A stretch of 64,000 nucleotides of DNA from positions 1 through 64,000 of the forward strand of contig JASPKZ010001279.1 in NCBI GenBank assembly GCA_030220185.1. Reading direction: 5' to 3'. The DNA comes from Diploptera punctata. Taxonomy: Eukaryota > Arthropoda > Insecta > Blattodea > Blaberidae. Below the pieces are notes generated by a model. That model did not search any database. It saw only the letters and a list, made by a program, of their open reading frames with translations, and was not told where the DNA came from. Position numbers and translations under genes: made by a program. This document shows positions 44,104 through 54,895 of the stretch, piece by piece; within the stretch, counting starts at the first letter, position 1, and each line of letters opens with the position of its first letter.

Positions 44104-45798
44104 GTGCTGGGAAATGAGAGGTTAAGATATAATCAAGGAAATATAGTTGAGATCCCTGACCCAATTCATATTCAATTACTGGATCAGGATATTTCGAAAA
44201 ATGAAGTGGTTTCTTCCATTAAATGTTTAAAAAATGGCAAAGCACCTGGAATTGATGGAATACCAGGGGAATTCTTGAAAAATATGATATCATCCAATAA
44301 ATTATTATACGTTTTGAAAACTGCGTTCAACAAACTTTTTAATGGAGGAGATTATCCGGAAGCCTGGGCGACAGGTGTCATCCAACCGCTATACAAAGGG
44401 AAAGGTGGGGCACAGATACCAGACAGTTACAGGGGAATTTGTCTCTTGTCAGTGTTCGGAAAAATATATTGTAAAGTACTTTACGAACGAATAAGACAAT
44501 GGGCTAAAGAGAACAATAGGCTTTCAAAATATCAGGCAGGTTTTAGAGAAGGGTACTCCACGGTGGACAACGTATTTGTTCTGAGAACATTAATTGATGA
44601 CAATCTGAAAAAGAAGGGGGGTAAATTATTTTGTGCATTCATTGATTTTAAGATGGCATTTGATACTGTGGACCGAATCGCACTTTGGGAAAAATTAAAT
44701 CGGAAAGGATTGTCTCATAAAATGATACATGCTTTAATGTCAATTTATAAATATGTTAAATTTTGTATAAAAGTAGACCAAGGGCACATTACAGAGAGCA
44801 GTGAAGCGAATCGGGGAGTGAGACAAGGTTGCATTTTATCACCAATGCTATTTAATCTATTCGTTGATGATATTGTAGACGTAATGCTAGAAGGAGAAAT
44901 TGAGGCTCCGGAGATAGGAAATGTTAGAATCCCAGTCCTGTTGTATGCAGATGATTTAATTATCTGTTCCAAGACAATCAAGGGATTGCAAAGAGGTCTT
45001 GACCTACTGGAAATATACTGTAGGAATTGGGGATTGACTGTAAATGTTAGTAAGACAAAAACAATGACCTTTAAAAATGGGACGGTTTATGGTAGAGCAG
45101 AGGAATGGAAATACAGAGATCAAGTACTTCAAAACGTGAAACATTTTAAATATCTTGGTACGACGTTGAAAATAAACGGAAAGTGGAAAAAACATATTGA
45201 TATAGCATTATTTAAAGGGAGGGGACAACTTAACAGTGTACTCGGTATTCTGGGTCGAGTGCCTGATATTCCAGTCAGCACATTAGAAAACATGTATGAA
45301 GCTATGGTCAGGCCAGTAATGCACTATGGTAGTGAGATTTGGGGTTTCCAAAGAACGGAATTACTAAATAAGGTATATACGCATTTTCTAAAGTATATTA
45401 CAGGACTTAGTAAGGCCGTTTCTAAGTGTGGAATTTTATATGAATTCGGATCATTCCAGGACGACATTAACTGTAAAATTCGTGTACTCAAATACTGGTT
45501 GCGAGTAATCCAAGGTGAACAAACAATGCTTAGAGCAATTTGTTACGACCACCAAATTAAAAACATAGATGTTAAATTTTGGGCAGACGAGGTTAGGAGA
45601 GAACTCCAAAAGATTGGGATGGGCTGGATATGGGAAAAAGGGACTGAAAATCGCAAGAACGTGTGCAGAAAAATAAGGAGGAGGTACTTAGATATAAACC
45701 AACAAGATACTTTCGCCGAATGTACAGGAAAACGCTCACTGTGTTTACAAAGAGACCTAAAACACGTCTGGGAAAAGAATCGTATATACTCAACCTAG
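44104..45798 (+). CDS. Reverse transcriptase ORF of the second LINE
   Basis: A 564-residue open frame covers the full RT domain: LKNGKAPGIDGIPGEF, VIQPLYKGKG, SYRGICLLSVFGKIY, YQAGFREGYSTVDNV, CAFIDFKMAFDTVDR (first Asp), GVRQGCILSPMLFNLF and LLYADDLIICSK (YADD, about 44,941-44,967), then FKYLGTTLK and VRPVMHYGSEIWGF. All catalytic aspartates are present. The last roughly 45 codons are in the wrong frame relative to the C-terminal zinc-knuckle segment at 45,663-46,100. The real translation start would be upstream, since the element is 5' truncated. Clade is not assigned. Confidence 0.85.
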   Translation: MLGNERLRYNQGNIVEIPDPIHIQLLDQDISKNEVVSSIKCLKNGKAPGIDGIPGEFLKNMISSNKLLYVLKTAFNKLFNGGDYPEAWATGVIQPLYKGKGGAQIPDSYRGICLLSVFGKIYCKVLYERIRQWAKENNRLSKYQAGFREGYSTVDNVFVLRTLIDDNLKKKGGKLFCAFIDFKMAFDTVDRIALWEKLNRKGLSHKMIHALMSIYKYVKFCIKVDQGHITESSEANRGVRQGCILSPMLFNLFVDDIVDVMLEGEIEAPEIGNVRIPVLLYADDLIICSKTIKGLQRGLDLLEIYCRNWGLTVNVSKTKTMTFKNGTVYGRAEEWKYRDQVLQNVKHFKYLGTTLKINGKWKKHIDIALFKGRGQLNSVLGILGRVPDIPVSTLENMYEAMVRPVMHYGSEIWGFQRTELLNKVYTHFLKYITGLSKAVSKCGILYEFGSFQDDINCKIRVLKYWLRVIQGEQTMLRAICYDHQIKNIDVKFWADEVRRELQKIGMGWIWEKGTENRKNVCRKIRRRYLDINQQDTFAECTGKRSLCLQRDLKHVWEKNRIYST

Positions 45799-46100
45799 GA
45801 TTTAAGGAGAGATCAGGGCTTGCTTGGTTTAGGCTAGGGGCATGGAAATTTCTAAAAATTAGCGACGATCACGATATGCGAATATGTCCAATGTGCGGGA
45901 ACTTTGAAGATGAGATACATATATTAGGAAAATGTGATGATTTAGAATATTGGAGACGTCAGTTATTACCGGAAAGATTTCTAAATTCAAATCGGGAAAG
46001 ATTGGCATGCTACGAATTATTGGTAAATCCAGAAAATTGGATAAACCTCGGTAAATTTCTGGACAAAAACGCGAAAAATAAGGACAACACTCATTCATGA
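45663..46100 (+). pseudogene. LINE ORF2 C-terminus with CCHC-type motif
   Basis: In another frame, GLAWFRLGAWKFLKISDDHD precedes CPMC, NFEDEIH and ILGKC, giving a Cys-x2-Cys-x7-His-x4-Cys cluster at about 45,885-45,935. This is the nucleic-acid-binding tail of many LINE ORF2 proteins. A frameshift near 45,660-45,700 separates it from the RT frame. Stop at 46,100. Confidence 0.7.
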
Positions 46101-46161
46101 ATAAATATATGTTATCAAAATGCAATACCATTAATTATTAACAATTATATATAAATTAATT

Positions 46162-46400
46162 AGTGTATAATGCTGTTGTGTTATTATTTAATTGTAATAT
46201 TAATGTGTTTTCTTTATGTAATTGTAATGTTAATGTTTTTTTAGTGTATAATGCTATTGTGTTATTATCTAATTGTAATATTATTGTGTTTTCTTTATGT
46301 AATTGTAATGTTAATGTTTTTAGTGTATAATGCTATTGTGTTATTACTTAATTGTAATATTATTATTGTGTTTTCCTTATATAATTGTAATGTTATTGCT
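46162..46400. repeat. About 80-bp tandem repeat in the LINE 3' UTR
   Basis: Three units start with AGTGTATAATGCT at 46,162, 46,243 and 46,322. Each has TTAATTGTAATATT or a variant. It is within the LINE transcript, before the AATAAA. Confidence 0.85.
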
Positions 46401-47177
46401 GTTTTTGTTGTTTATTTTTCTTTACACTAGTACCAATTATTACTTTATTGTAACGGACTGTCAACAGCACGTACGGCTTACTGCCCGTGCGACCCATATT
46501 TGTAAATAATATTGTAAATATCTTACTTTTTGTCTAATAAAGTCCTACTACTACTACTAATTTATCGAATAAAGTGTCAAACTACAGGTTTGGTAGGCCT
46601 TTGGGGTAGATGGATGTTGAACTTCCACATTTCTAAACAATTGCCAAGGGATGTCCACTGGGTACTCAGTCCTGCATGACGGCCGCCTTTGCCCAGAACA
46701 TGCGTCTGGTACTCAATTAAATTAAGAGCTGAGCAGACTCTAGGGTCATGATGCCGCCAGAAGGTTTGGCCCAGCTAAAAACCTGACCCCATTGAGACTC
46801 AAACCCACGTCCATCCGAATTGTTAACGTGATTCCTCAAACAACTACACTTCAACGTGAGCCATTAAAATTGCTTCAAATCACGAACATGATATTTCATA
46901 TTGAGTCAGAATTAATGAAAAATTAATTAAAATAGAAATTCAGTGAAACTCTTGATTTCTTGAGCCACAAATAGGTCTTCTTGTCTCATTTGTGTGTTGG
47001 TATGTATACCCATAAATTATACAGGGCTTGTCTATATAAATATATGTAAAAAAGTTAAAAAAAAAAGTACCTTCATAATATTTTTGTGTCCTAATTTTCA
47101 TATTTTTCATATTCTGTTATTATGATTTCATATTTTAGTATAATTTTCTTCATATAATTCCTCGCTCTAGTGATAAC

Positions 47178-47777
47178 TAACTAAAGAGTTGCAGAAAATC
47201 GTAAAATCTGATACTAATCTTAATGGCCATTTGGCTCCTATTAGAATAATAATAAATTGCTATCATTTGTAAGAGTTCTTTGCTTCGTGCAGTTATACGC
47301 TCGCCTCTCACAGTCCCGAGATCGATTCGGTTCACTCCATATGGTTTTCTTGGTGGACGAAATGGAGCTTGGGAAATTTCTTCTCGGTGATTTCTTCCGG
47401 GTTGCCCTGCCAGAATTTCATTCCTCCATACTCATCTCATTCGTTTCGTTCATCAGCCCCATGACGGTGTGTCAGGCTTGCTCGGCCGGCAACCTTGTCA
47501 TTCACAGGGATCTCATGCCTCGACACGACCCTGAGTTGGACACGAATTGAGATTATATGTAAATAATATAATTTGTAAAGTTATATGCGCCTTACATCAG
47601 GTTATAAAAAGTGGGATCTTAAAATAAATGAAGTTGAGTTGTCCGGGAAAAGATTCGAACAATATCACATCACAGAGTGCCGTGAAATTACATAATCAGT
47701 CACCGATTATAGAAAAGAGTTACTAATACCCTGTTTGTGAATCGCATTTGCTAGCAATCTAACAGAATTTTTAAAAC
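47178..47777. other. Sequence with a possible tRNA-derived segment, no gene
   Basis: The 47,257-47,550 stretch is GC-richer than its surroundings. It begins with GCAGTTATACGCTCGCCTC and GAGATCGATTCGG, which loosely resemble A and B boxes, so it may be an unrelated SINE. An ORF over it has no recognisable protein motif. Confidence 0.35.
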
Positions 47778-47787
47778 CTATTAGCAT

Positions 47788-48120
47788 CCATCCATCTATA
47801 GTAATTCTGCCCGAAGGCAGGTCCTTCACTGCAATCATAGCATTTTCATGCTATGCTTGCAACTTTACTAGGGAATTATAGGTGTGGTAGCTTCCCGTTG
47901 TTATCCACACCGGTGAAGGATGATAATGATAAGGATGATGATGATGACCATATGATTTCGGGGACCGTTTGGGCCTTAAAGTTTTCCTGACATTTGTCTT
48001 ACATGTGAGGAAAAACCTCGATAAAAACCTCACCCAGAAAAAACTGCCCCGACCGGGGATCGAACCCGGCCCGCTGCGTGACAAGGCAGCACGCTACCTC
48101 GAGACCACAGCGGTGGACTA
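47788..48120 (-). mobile_element. SINE-1, minus-strand copy with perfect 10-bp target duplication
   Basis: This is a full-length copy flanked by CTATTAGCAT at 47,778-47,787 and 48,121-48,130. The plus strand shows the inverted B box GGGATCGAACC near 48,056-48,066 and the inverted core CCTGACATTTGTCTTA. It is the best-preserved copy for defining the ends. Confidence 0.95.
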
Positions 48121-48344
48121 CTATTAGCATATGCGCATATAATTGAAATGAACAAATAATATAGAAAAAAAAAAGCAAATAACTAAAAAGTGCGTTAATA
48201 TAAAATAATGATGACATATATGAGGGGTTTAAAGCCAAAGTGGTCTAAGTCGAGTTTTGAAAAACATTGACCTAAGTATTGCAATACATTCTTGAAGTAT
48301 AAAACTCGTGGCGCGAAAGGCCTAGAAGGTCCATAGGCTAACAG

Positions 48345-48475
48345 TCGGTTGCTGGTATCACATCCACATGTGTCAATCACAGATGTAGATGATCATCCAG
48401 CCAGTGTAGGGATGACATGTAGTTAGCATGTCCGGTCCCCCAGCCGGAATAGCCGATTTTCTCAACCTGGAACCG
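48345..48475 (-). mobile_element. SINE-3, partial minus-strand copy
   Basis: The minus strand matches the 169-bp retroposon at 8,962: GGTTGAGAAAATCGGC, GGACATGCTAACTACATGTC and GTGATTGACACATGTGGATG. The 3' part after GGATGTGA is missing or diverged. No target duplication was found. Confidence 0.75.
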
Positions 48476-48987
48476 CTTCTTATTTCAGCTACTCAAATAC
48501 CTCACGATGCTGGGTGGGCACCGGTCCCATACTGGCCGAAATGCCATGAGAAAATATCTTCCCCGTGGATACTCGAAACAGCACAGGCGTCTTGCCTTAA
48601 GAACTTGACTACAGTGCGGGACACTTGAAGTATAGATCTATTAAATAAAAGTGTGGTATAAGTTATAGTTTTTCATGCTCTCATAAAATTACATATCATG
48701 ACTGGTGCATGTTATATAAAAATTGTACGTTACAGTATTTGGCGTTGTTATAAATCATCCCACGAAGAATGAATTAAAAGAAGTAAATTGATAACATTGA
48801 ATTTGGCTCGCAATTTTAGTGCGGTAAAATTCCCACCCCGTTATTATATATACATATAATTAATTTTTGTTTGCGCCGGATTTTTTTGCGTGTAATTAAA
48901 GTGGGATGATTTTATTCTAAAATTATGTTAAGAACAGCAAAGAAAAAAATAAATATATGTCATGATCATTATTAAATGTTCGCGCGT
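48476..48987. other. AT-rich sequence, no gene
   Basis: Nothing recognised apart from low-complexity AT stretches. Confidence 0.5.
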
Positions 48988-49820
48988 ATTGTTCAAAATA
49001 AACTGTATATGCAAATAGTCACGTCATTGTTAGATATCTTGGCGCTGTATCCCATAACATAAAGTAGTTTAATTTATGCAATATTCTTAATAAATAGTGA
49101 AACATGAATTAGTAAAAATTATTTAAATTGTATGAGATTATACAACAGATTATACAGAAATATAAATTTGGTTATGTATGGTTTGTTTTCACTCTAGTCT
49201 GACGCATTTAAGTAAGCTGGCGTGAGAAATTTAATGTTACCAGTTAAGGGTTTAATCTCTCCATTTTTAGTTATACACTTTTAGGTTTCCTATGCCAACC
49301 GGACACGTGCATGTTTGTACTTTGGAACACACACATTCTTTACAAGGACGCGGAGAGCTACGCTCAATCCGGGGTCACCTCCAAGACAGCACTAACATCT
49401 CATACAAGACACGTCTTTCAACCACAAGGCCCATATGACAATTAATTATGATGACCAGGTAGTGCCTTGGTACTATTTGGGCGTTAATATTTACCGACAT
49501 CTGTCTCCCGGATGAGGAAAAATCTACCGATCGTGGATCGAATCCAGGCGAATTTCACGTAAAATTTGACACAACACACGAAAATTCGTTTATTCTCTGC
49601 TTCCAATGTGGTATATGGACTGTTATAAAGATCTTCAAGTGCTTACATCCCAAAATATTGTCGAATATGAACAAAATTATACATAACAAATAATTATTTC
49701 TTTTAATTAATAATTCTTCACCACGCAGAAGCAGTAGTTGTTACCTAAGTTACTTTTATTTTGTATAATATTAGTAAAAAATAAAACTCGAGACGTATTT
49801 TGTGACTCCTCGTATATACA
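48988..49820 (+). repeat. Unclassified dispersed repeat, copy C (left edge of block C)
   Basis: It begins at ATTGTTCAAAATAAACTG, as in copy D, and continues through the part equivalent to 1-685. This copy shows the full left-to-SINE organisation. Confidence 0.85.
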
Positions 49821-49821
49821 T

Positions 49822-50065
49822 GTCCATCGCTGTGGTTTCGAGGTAGAGTGCTGCCTTGCACGCAGCGGACCCAGGTTCGATCCCCGGTCTGGGCAGTTTT
49901 TCTGGGTTAGGTTTTTATAGGGGTTTTCCTCACCTGTAAGACAAATGTCAGGAAAACTTTAAGGCCCAAACGGTCCCCGAAATCATATGGCCATCATCAT
50001 CATCATCCTTATCATTTTTCACCGGTTTGGAAAGCAACGGGAAGCAATCATACCTATAATTCCCT
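49822..50065 (+). mobile_element. SINE-1, truncated at a deletion breakpoint
   Basis: Homologous to 686-927 and cut at ATTCCCT (50,065). Five unmatched bases (TTCTT) follow, then pogo-element sequence equivalent to position 6,192. The missing 5.26 kb includes SINE-2, the Lys/Glu-rich ORF, the 158-bp array, the Merlin start and most of the pogo transposase. Confidence 0.9.
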
Positions 50066-50070
50066 TTCTT

Positions 50071-50539
50071 GTACCTTTCTTTCTTTTAACTTGCGCGGCA
50101 TCTGCAAAATGAAAATTGACACTAAATTACCTGATTAATAAGTGTTCGGAGTAGTGCATAATTACTGTTCGAAATTGTACTTTTACTATGATTTTTTAAT
50201 GATCACGTAGTTCTGCTCGGGACTCACAGATGTCAGGCTTAGTTAAGTATAAATGTTCCTCAAGAATGACACCAACAACTGGTAAAAAAAATATATTCAT
50301 TGTTTAGAAAATTAAGTTGTAGCCAAACGAAATATTTCGTATTATTTTACATATAATTAAGTTTAATTCGGGTAATTGAAGCACTTTTCAGAACACTTTA
50401 TTACAGAGAAACTCACTAATGTTCACTCTTCCTAGCCATACATCCAACTCAGTGTTGCAAATAGTTTAATACGATAAAATATAACCAAAGCTTAGCTTGT
50501 TCGGAATTGTACCATGTTCGAAAATGTACCACCTTACCC
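50071..50539 (-). mobile_element. Pogo-like element, 5' remnant (block C)
   Basis: Equivalent to 6,192-6,700. It includes the transposase start region (MPRKLKERK at about 50,102), the splice-acceptor-like TTTTGCAG before it, and the right TIR ending CCACCTTACCC. It is joined to Merlin sequence at the same position as in block A. Confidence 0.9.
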
Positions 50540-51417
50540 TATTCCTAGATTTAGTTGATAGTAGAGAATGTATTCAATTTCTGTTCGATGAAGGGCTTTT
50601 AAGAACAAGAATGCAGTGCCCTCGATGCAATGTTCTTCTCGTCCGGGAACGAGGAACGAGGCGGAATAGGCTATACCCAATATTCATTTATAGGAGAGGG
50701 CACCCGTAATTCTCCCAGTCGGTCACGAAAGGAACTTGGTTCGAAAATTTCAAATTACATCCTTACCAAGTTATTTGATTAGTTCATTCATTTGCGCATA
50801 AATTAACGTATAATCAGACAATTGCGCAGAAAGCCAACTCGAGGTACAGTAGCTGATTGGTTCAGTTACTGTCGAGAAGTGTGTATATTATCTATGGAGG
50901 ATAAATACGCAAATCGTGGCAAAATTGGAGGTCCAGGGCATATTGTCGAAATTGACGAATGCAAAATAGATAGGAGGGGCGTGTAGTTGAAGGGAACTGG
51001 ATTTTGGGGACGATCGATGTCCGAACGACGAAACAGGTGCGGATGGAAATTTGTCCCAACAATAATAGGGATGCTGTTACCCTTTATAATTTGATAGCAA
51101 AGCATGTTCATTTTGGGAGCACTATTCACACAGATTGCTGGAGGGGTTATAATGGGTTACTGGGTGGTGGTTTCACCGCCCACTTAATAGTGAACCATTC
51201 GCAAAATGTTGTGGATCCTGATACAAATGCTCACACGAACAACATAGTCCTTTTGGCGGAGTCTACAACGCAGGCTAACTGGGGAGGGGAGATCAAAAGC
51301 GATGATATGGACATACATATCGCTGAATATTTATGGCACTTTGATTGTAAAAATCGAAATGGGGATCCTTTCCAAGAACTCATTGAAGTTATCAGAGCGG
51401 TCTACCCTGTAGCATAG
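50540..51417 (+). pseudogene. Merlin-type transposase, block C copy
   Basis: It starts after the pogo end (LDLVDSRECIQFLFDEGLL) and lacks the N-terminal codons. A 6-bp duplication near 50,650 repeats GAGGAAC. The DDE parts HIVEIDECKI (about 50,942), ICPNNNRDAVTLYNLIAKHV, HTDCWRGYNG and C-terminal AVYPVA (stop at 51,417) are present. The short deletion after TNNI (about 51,245) and the break near 50,980 are shared with A and B. A 3-bp insertion (CGA) lies at about 51,028. Confidence 0.85.
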
Positions 51418-51479
51418 TTTTAATTTTATTATTTTTGGCAACAATGAGTTAAGAAAACTTTGAAAAATTATCTACTAAA

Positions 51480-51480
51480 A

Positions 51481-51543
<63 letters not shown>
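51480..51543. repeat. (ATT)n microsatellite
   Basis: The longest of the three orthologous tracts, about 21 units. Confidence 0.95.
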
Positions 51544-51631
51544 CATTAAGATGTTATTTGGCAATAACTAACAATGAAATATTTAAAATTTTATTTCAAG
51601 TTATATTTATTAAAAAAAATATTGACTAACA

Positions 51632-52080
51632 AACTAACTCCCTGGCACTATCGACCCCGTAGGTTAAATGACCGCGTGGATATAAGCTCTCCATATATCC
51701 TTATCCAGAGCTAATGTTTTCCAATCATTCCCTGTATTATCTATTTCCTTCAAATCATAGTTGAGTGCCTCATTGCCAAAGGTGCCTAACCCAAAGTTTA
51801 AAGAATGATGCTTCTCCCAGTAATTGCACTAGAAATAATGATTGCACATATGCCTATAACATTTTTATGTTAATTTTATCTCATCCATATTGTTATAGAC
51901 AGATATGACTGACATAGATTATATTTCTAATGCAATTACAGGGAAAATCATTTTTTAATTGTGAGTTAGGCACCTATGGTATTGAGGCACTCAGTTAATG
52001 TTATTCTCCCACCTCATTCTTGGTCTACGAACTGCGCGTTTTACCTCGGGTTTTCTTATAAGAAGCTTAAAAAACAAAAT
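51632..52080 (-). mobile_element. Degraded LINE 3' end, block C
   Basis: Orthologous to 8,483-8,930 and 17,540-17,990, and closer to the B copy. Confidence 0.7.
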
Positions 52081-52925
52081 TATTTATTAACATTATATTA
52101 TTTAGGCAATATAAAACCTGCTTTAATATTCTATTTCATTAATATTTTGTAACGCTCTTCATGTGTTTTTCACAATTTATTATCTTCTTGTCGCATGATA
52201 TATGTGTTAGTCACTGAATGTCTTCAATTGTTTACTGAAATGGGTCTGATGATCGCATTTTAGATTCTTAGTGCCATGGAAAATCACAAATTTAAACGTC
52301 CGTGTTACGGCGACTTTCCCGCCCCTGGATATCCGATGCCTAAACTCACGAGCGAGACTCAATGAAACAATTTGACACAGGATTCACGAAGTTTATGAAA
52401 CAGTTTACAGATTAGCCATAACAGACCTTCAGCGATCAGTGTTAATCGTACTGATGCTCCACAACTCCCTCATAGCCTATGTTCATCCAGGGAATCTCCT
52501 GAACATTTTGCAAAAAGCCCCATCACAATCGCATCAACCGTATGGCCGCGCATAAAGTACGAAAAACAAACATTAATTTATGTCATTTTATTTTATTCAT
52601 TTAGACTGTTAGAAAGCGAAACACGTTTTCTTACACGTAAAAATGTAAACACTTATTCGACCAATGAAAACGCAGTTCATACATCAAGTTTGTTTACATT
52701 ACAACTAAAACTTTGCTCGGATTGATTTAGTCCATCTTTATTCTCTTTTCGTCTTATAGCAGTATACATTTTATATCTCTAGAACAGGGAGCCGGCCATT
52801 GATAAAATCTCCAACATGGAGGACTAGGTGATTTGTCATCGAGGTTGTCTTCTTATAACCATTAGAGAATCAACACCGAGTTATAAGGCACAGCTGTTAG
52901 ATTTGGTTCTCTTTTCTTTTTATTA
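52081..52925. other. Block B/C shared sequence, no gene
   Basis: Equivalent to 17,991-18,845. No gene is seen. Confidence 0.6.
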
Positions 52926-52929
52926 TTAT

Positions 52930-53130
52930 TATTCCTTCTTGTTTTACCTTTTTGTTAAACACTTTTTTCCTTCTTGTTTTACCTTTTTGTTAACTTTCTG
53001 TTATTCTTACATATAGACACAAGGACAAGACACTCACCCATACCCAAGGTGGATATTAAAAATCCTCTACCCCGCCGGGAATCGAACCCGGGTCGCCGGA
53101 GTGGAAGGTAGGGACTCTACCTACTACGCA
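52930..53130 (-). mobile_element. SINE-4, tRNA-headed, block C
   Basis: Orthologous to 18,850-19,050. The inverted B box is GGAATCGAACC at about 53,079-53,089, and the acceptor-like GCCGGGAATC replaces GCTGGGAATC, giving better T-stem pairing here than in B. Confidence 0.7.
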
Positions 53131-53470
53131 ACACTAATTGACTTATGAATAAATAATGGGAAGATAAAAAAATAAAGAATTCAAATATAAACTTTACCAA
53201 TGCATGTATTATTAGCGGTTGTCCATTTTCTGTCATCACTCTCGTACACACCCTCACAACAAAGTCGAAAAATCTCTTCCTCCATGACATTTCTGGTTTC
53301 ATTCCTGCTGCTGTACCACAGCTACGACAACCGGTATCACTGCACCTCGACTGTCGCTGTTCCTGAGCAATTCAATGGAAACATCATACCGAGGAATGCA
53401 TTTTAAATGTTGCATTTGATATTTTTCACAGTAACTACTTTAATTAAAGAGAGGAGTATAACTAACAAAT

Positions 53471-54890
53471 ACTTACTTACTTACTGGCACTATCGAACCC
53501 GTAGATTCATGGCTGTGCGGACATAAGCTCTTCATACATACCTATCCTGAGCTTATGCTTTCAATCATTCCCTGTATCATAGTTAATGTTGTTCTCCCAC
53601 CTCATTTTTGGTCTACCAACTGGGCGTTTTCCCTCTGCTTTCCTACAAGAAGCTTCCATGCACGTCTTTCATTCCCCATACGCTCAACATGTCCTGCCCA
53701 TAGCAGTCTACGAGACTTAACTGTTATTATTATATCTGGCTTCCTATAAAGACCATGTAGTTCATTATTATGTAGTCTTCTCCATTCACCTGTCTGTTCA
53801 TCTCTCTTTGGTCCAAACATTTTCATAAGAACTTAATTCTCAAAAACTCGTAATCTCATTTCCTCCCTTAAAGTAAGAATCCATGTTTCGCAACCATATA
53901 ATATAACTGGTAAGATAGTAGTTTTATATATTTTTAGTTTAACGTTTTTTGAACGGAGTTGGGACATCAAGAGTCTCTGCAATGCATAATAGCACGCATT
54001 TCCAGAATTGAACCTATGTTTAATTTCTTTGTGCATCTCATTCGTATTTGTGATTATTGTTCCTAGGTATTTGAATTCAGCCACTTCCTCAAAATTTCCC
54101 TCATTTGTATTAGCTGTCCATTTCCATTATTTAATGAATTTCTTCGTGTGGCCATATATTTAGTTTATTTATATTTACTTCCAGTCCTAATTTCTTAGTG
54201 TTCCTCAATAGTGTGTGCGTGTTGTCCTTTAGTATCTCCTCGCTATCGGCCAACAAAACTACATAATCAGCATAAACTAACAGCTTAATAATACCATTGA
54301 GTTGTAAGCCTTCCTCATTCTCTAAAGATTTAATGGCATGCTCTAGTACAAAATTAAATAGTAGAGGAGATAGTACATCTCTTGCTTCAAACCATTCTGG
54401 GTTTCAAAAGTGTCCGAAAACTGTTTGCCTACACGCACCCTATTCTTTGTGCCATTTAGACACATTCGTATAAGTCTAACTAACTTTCTAGGAATTCCAA
54501 ACTCTAGCAGGATACTATATAATTTCTCCCTCTTAATTGAATCATATGCTTTTTTGAAGTCTACATATAGTGATGTACAGTACCATTATATTCCCATTTC
54601 TTTTCTAAAATCTGTCTTATACTAAAAATCTGATCTGTTGTAGACCTGTTTCTTCTAAATGCACATTGATGATCTCCTAGAATGTCATCAATGTAGGGAG
54701 TAAGTCTGCTTACTAATATATTTGTTAGAATTTTGTACGAAGTTGAAAGTAATGAGATGTCCCTGTAGTTGTTGCAATAAGTTTTATCTCCTTTCTTATA
54801 AATTGGTAAGATAATCGATTCAATAAAAAACGAGATATTGACTGAATTGAACAAGATGCATGAAGCAATAAAATTCACCGGGGAATAATG
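53471..54890 (-). mobile_element. RTE-like LINE, block C copy (RT frameshifted)
   Basis: Orthologous to 19,386-20,815, with a shorter (AAGT)n tail. The RT frame is broken into pieces: 54,893-54,561 (IILPIYKKGDKT to EYNGTVH), where one T is missing relative to B near 54,571, and 54,084-53,833 (FKYLGTIITN to RLRVFEN). The GDA/YADD region is also shifted, and the YADD codons read YADYVVL (plus-strand ACATAATCAG instead of ACATCATCAG near 54,263). The TAA after VFEN is shared with B. Confidence 0.82.
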
Positions 54891-54895
54891 CAATG

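Larger units (their letters stand above)
43706..46557 (+). mobile_element. Second LINE, 5'-truncated, with long RT ORF
   Basis: A plus-strand non-LTR element flanked by the AT-rich 8-bp repeat TAATTTAT (43,698-43,705 and 46,558-46,565). It ends with AATAAA at 46,536-46,541 and a short (CTA)n tail. No endonuclease domain is visible, so it is truncated upstream. The ORF is broken by frameshifts near 43,950-44,100 and 45,660-45,700. It sits inside the hAT-like element. Confidence 0.82.
42396..47169. mobile_element. hAT-like element carrying nested LINE insertions
   Basis: The ends are TAGAGCGAGGATTTTTATAA at 42,396 and, read inward from 47,169, TAGAGCGAGGAATTATATGA. The flanks GTTATAAA and GTGATAAC (47,170-47,177) agree at 6 of 8 positions. 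Both resemble the GTTATAAC target of the MITE at 32,132, and both elements start TAGAG. No hAT transposase is recognised inside. Without the nested LINE (43,706-46,557) and stub (43,355-43,447) the element is about 1.8 kb. The right flank is not the continuation of the repeat on the left. Confidence 0.65.

Noticed and set aside
47257..47550. 97-codon ORF
   Set aside because: No family motif. The stretch looks more like a tRNA-derived repeat, and the ORF may simply reflect local GC content.
47257..48120. Reading the 47-48 kb region as part of block C
   Set aside because: The block C homology clearly starts at 48,988; the 47-48 kb sequences have no counterpart in A, B or D apart from dispersed SINE copies.
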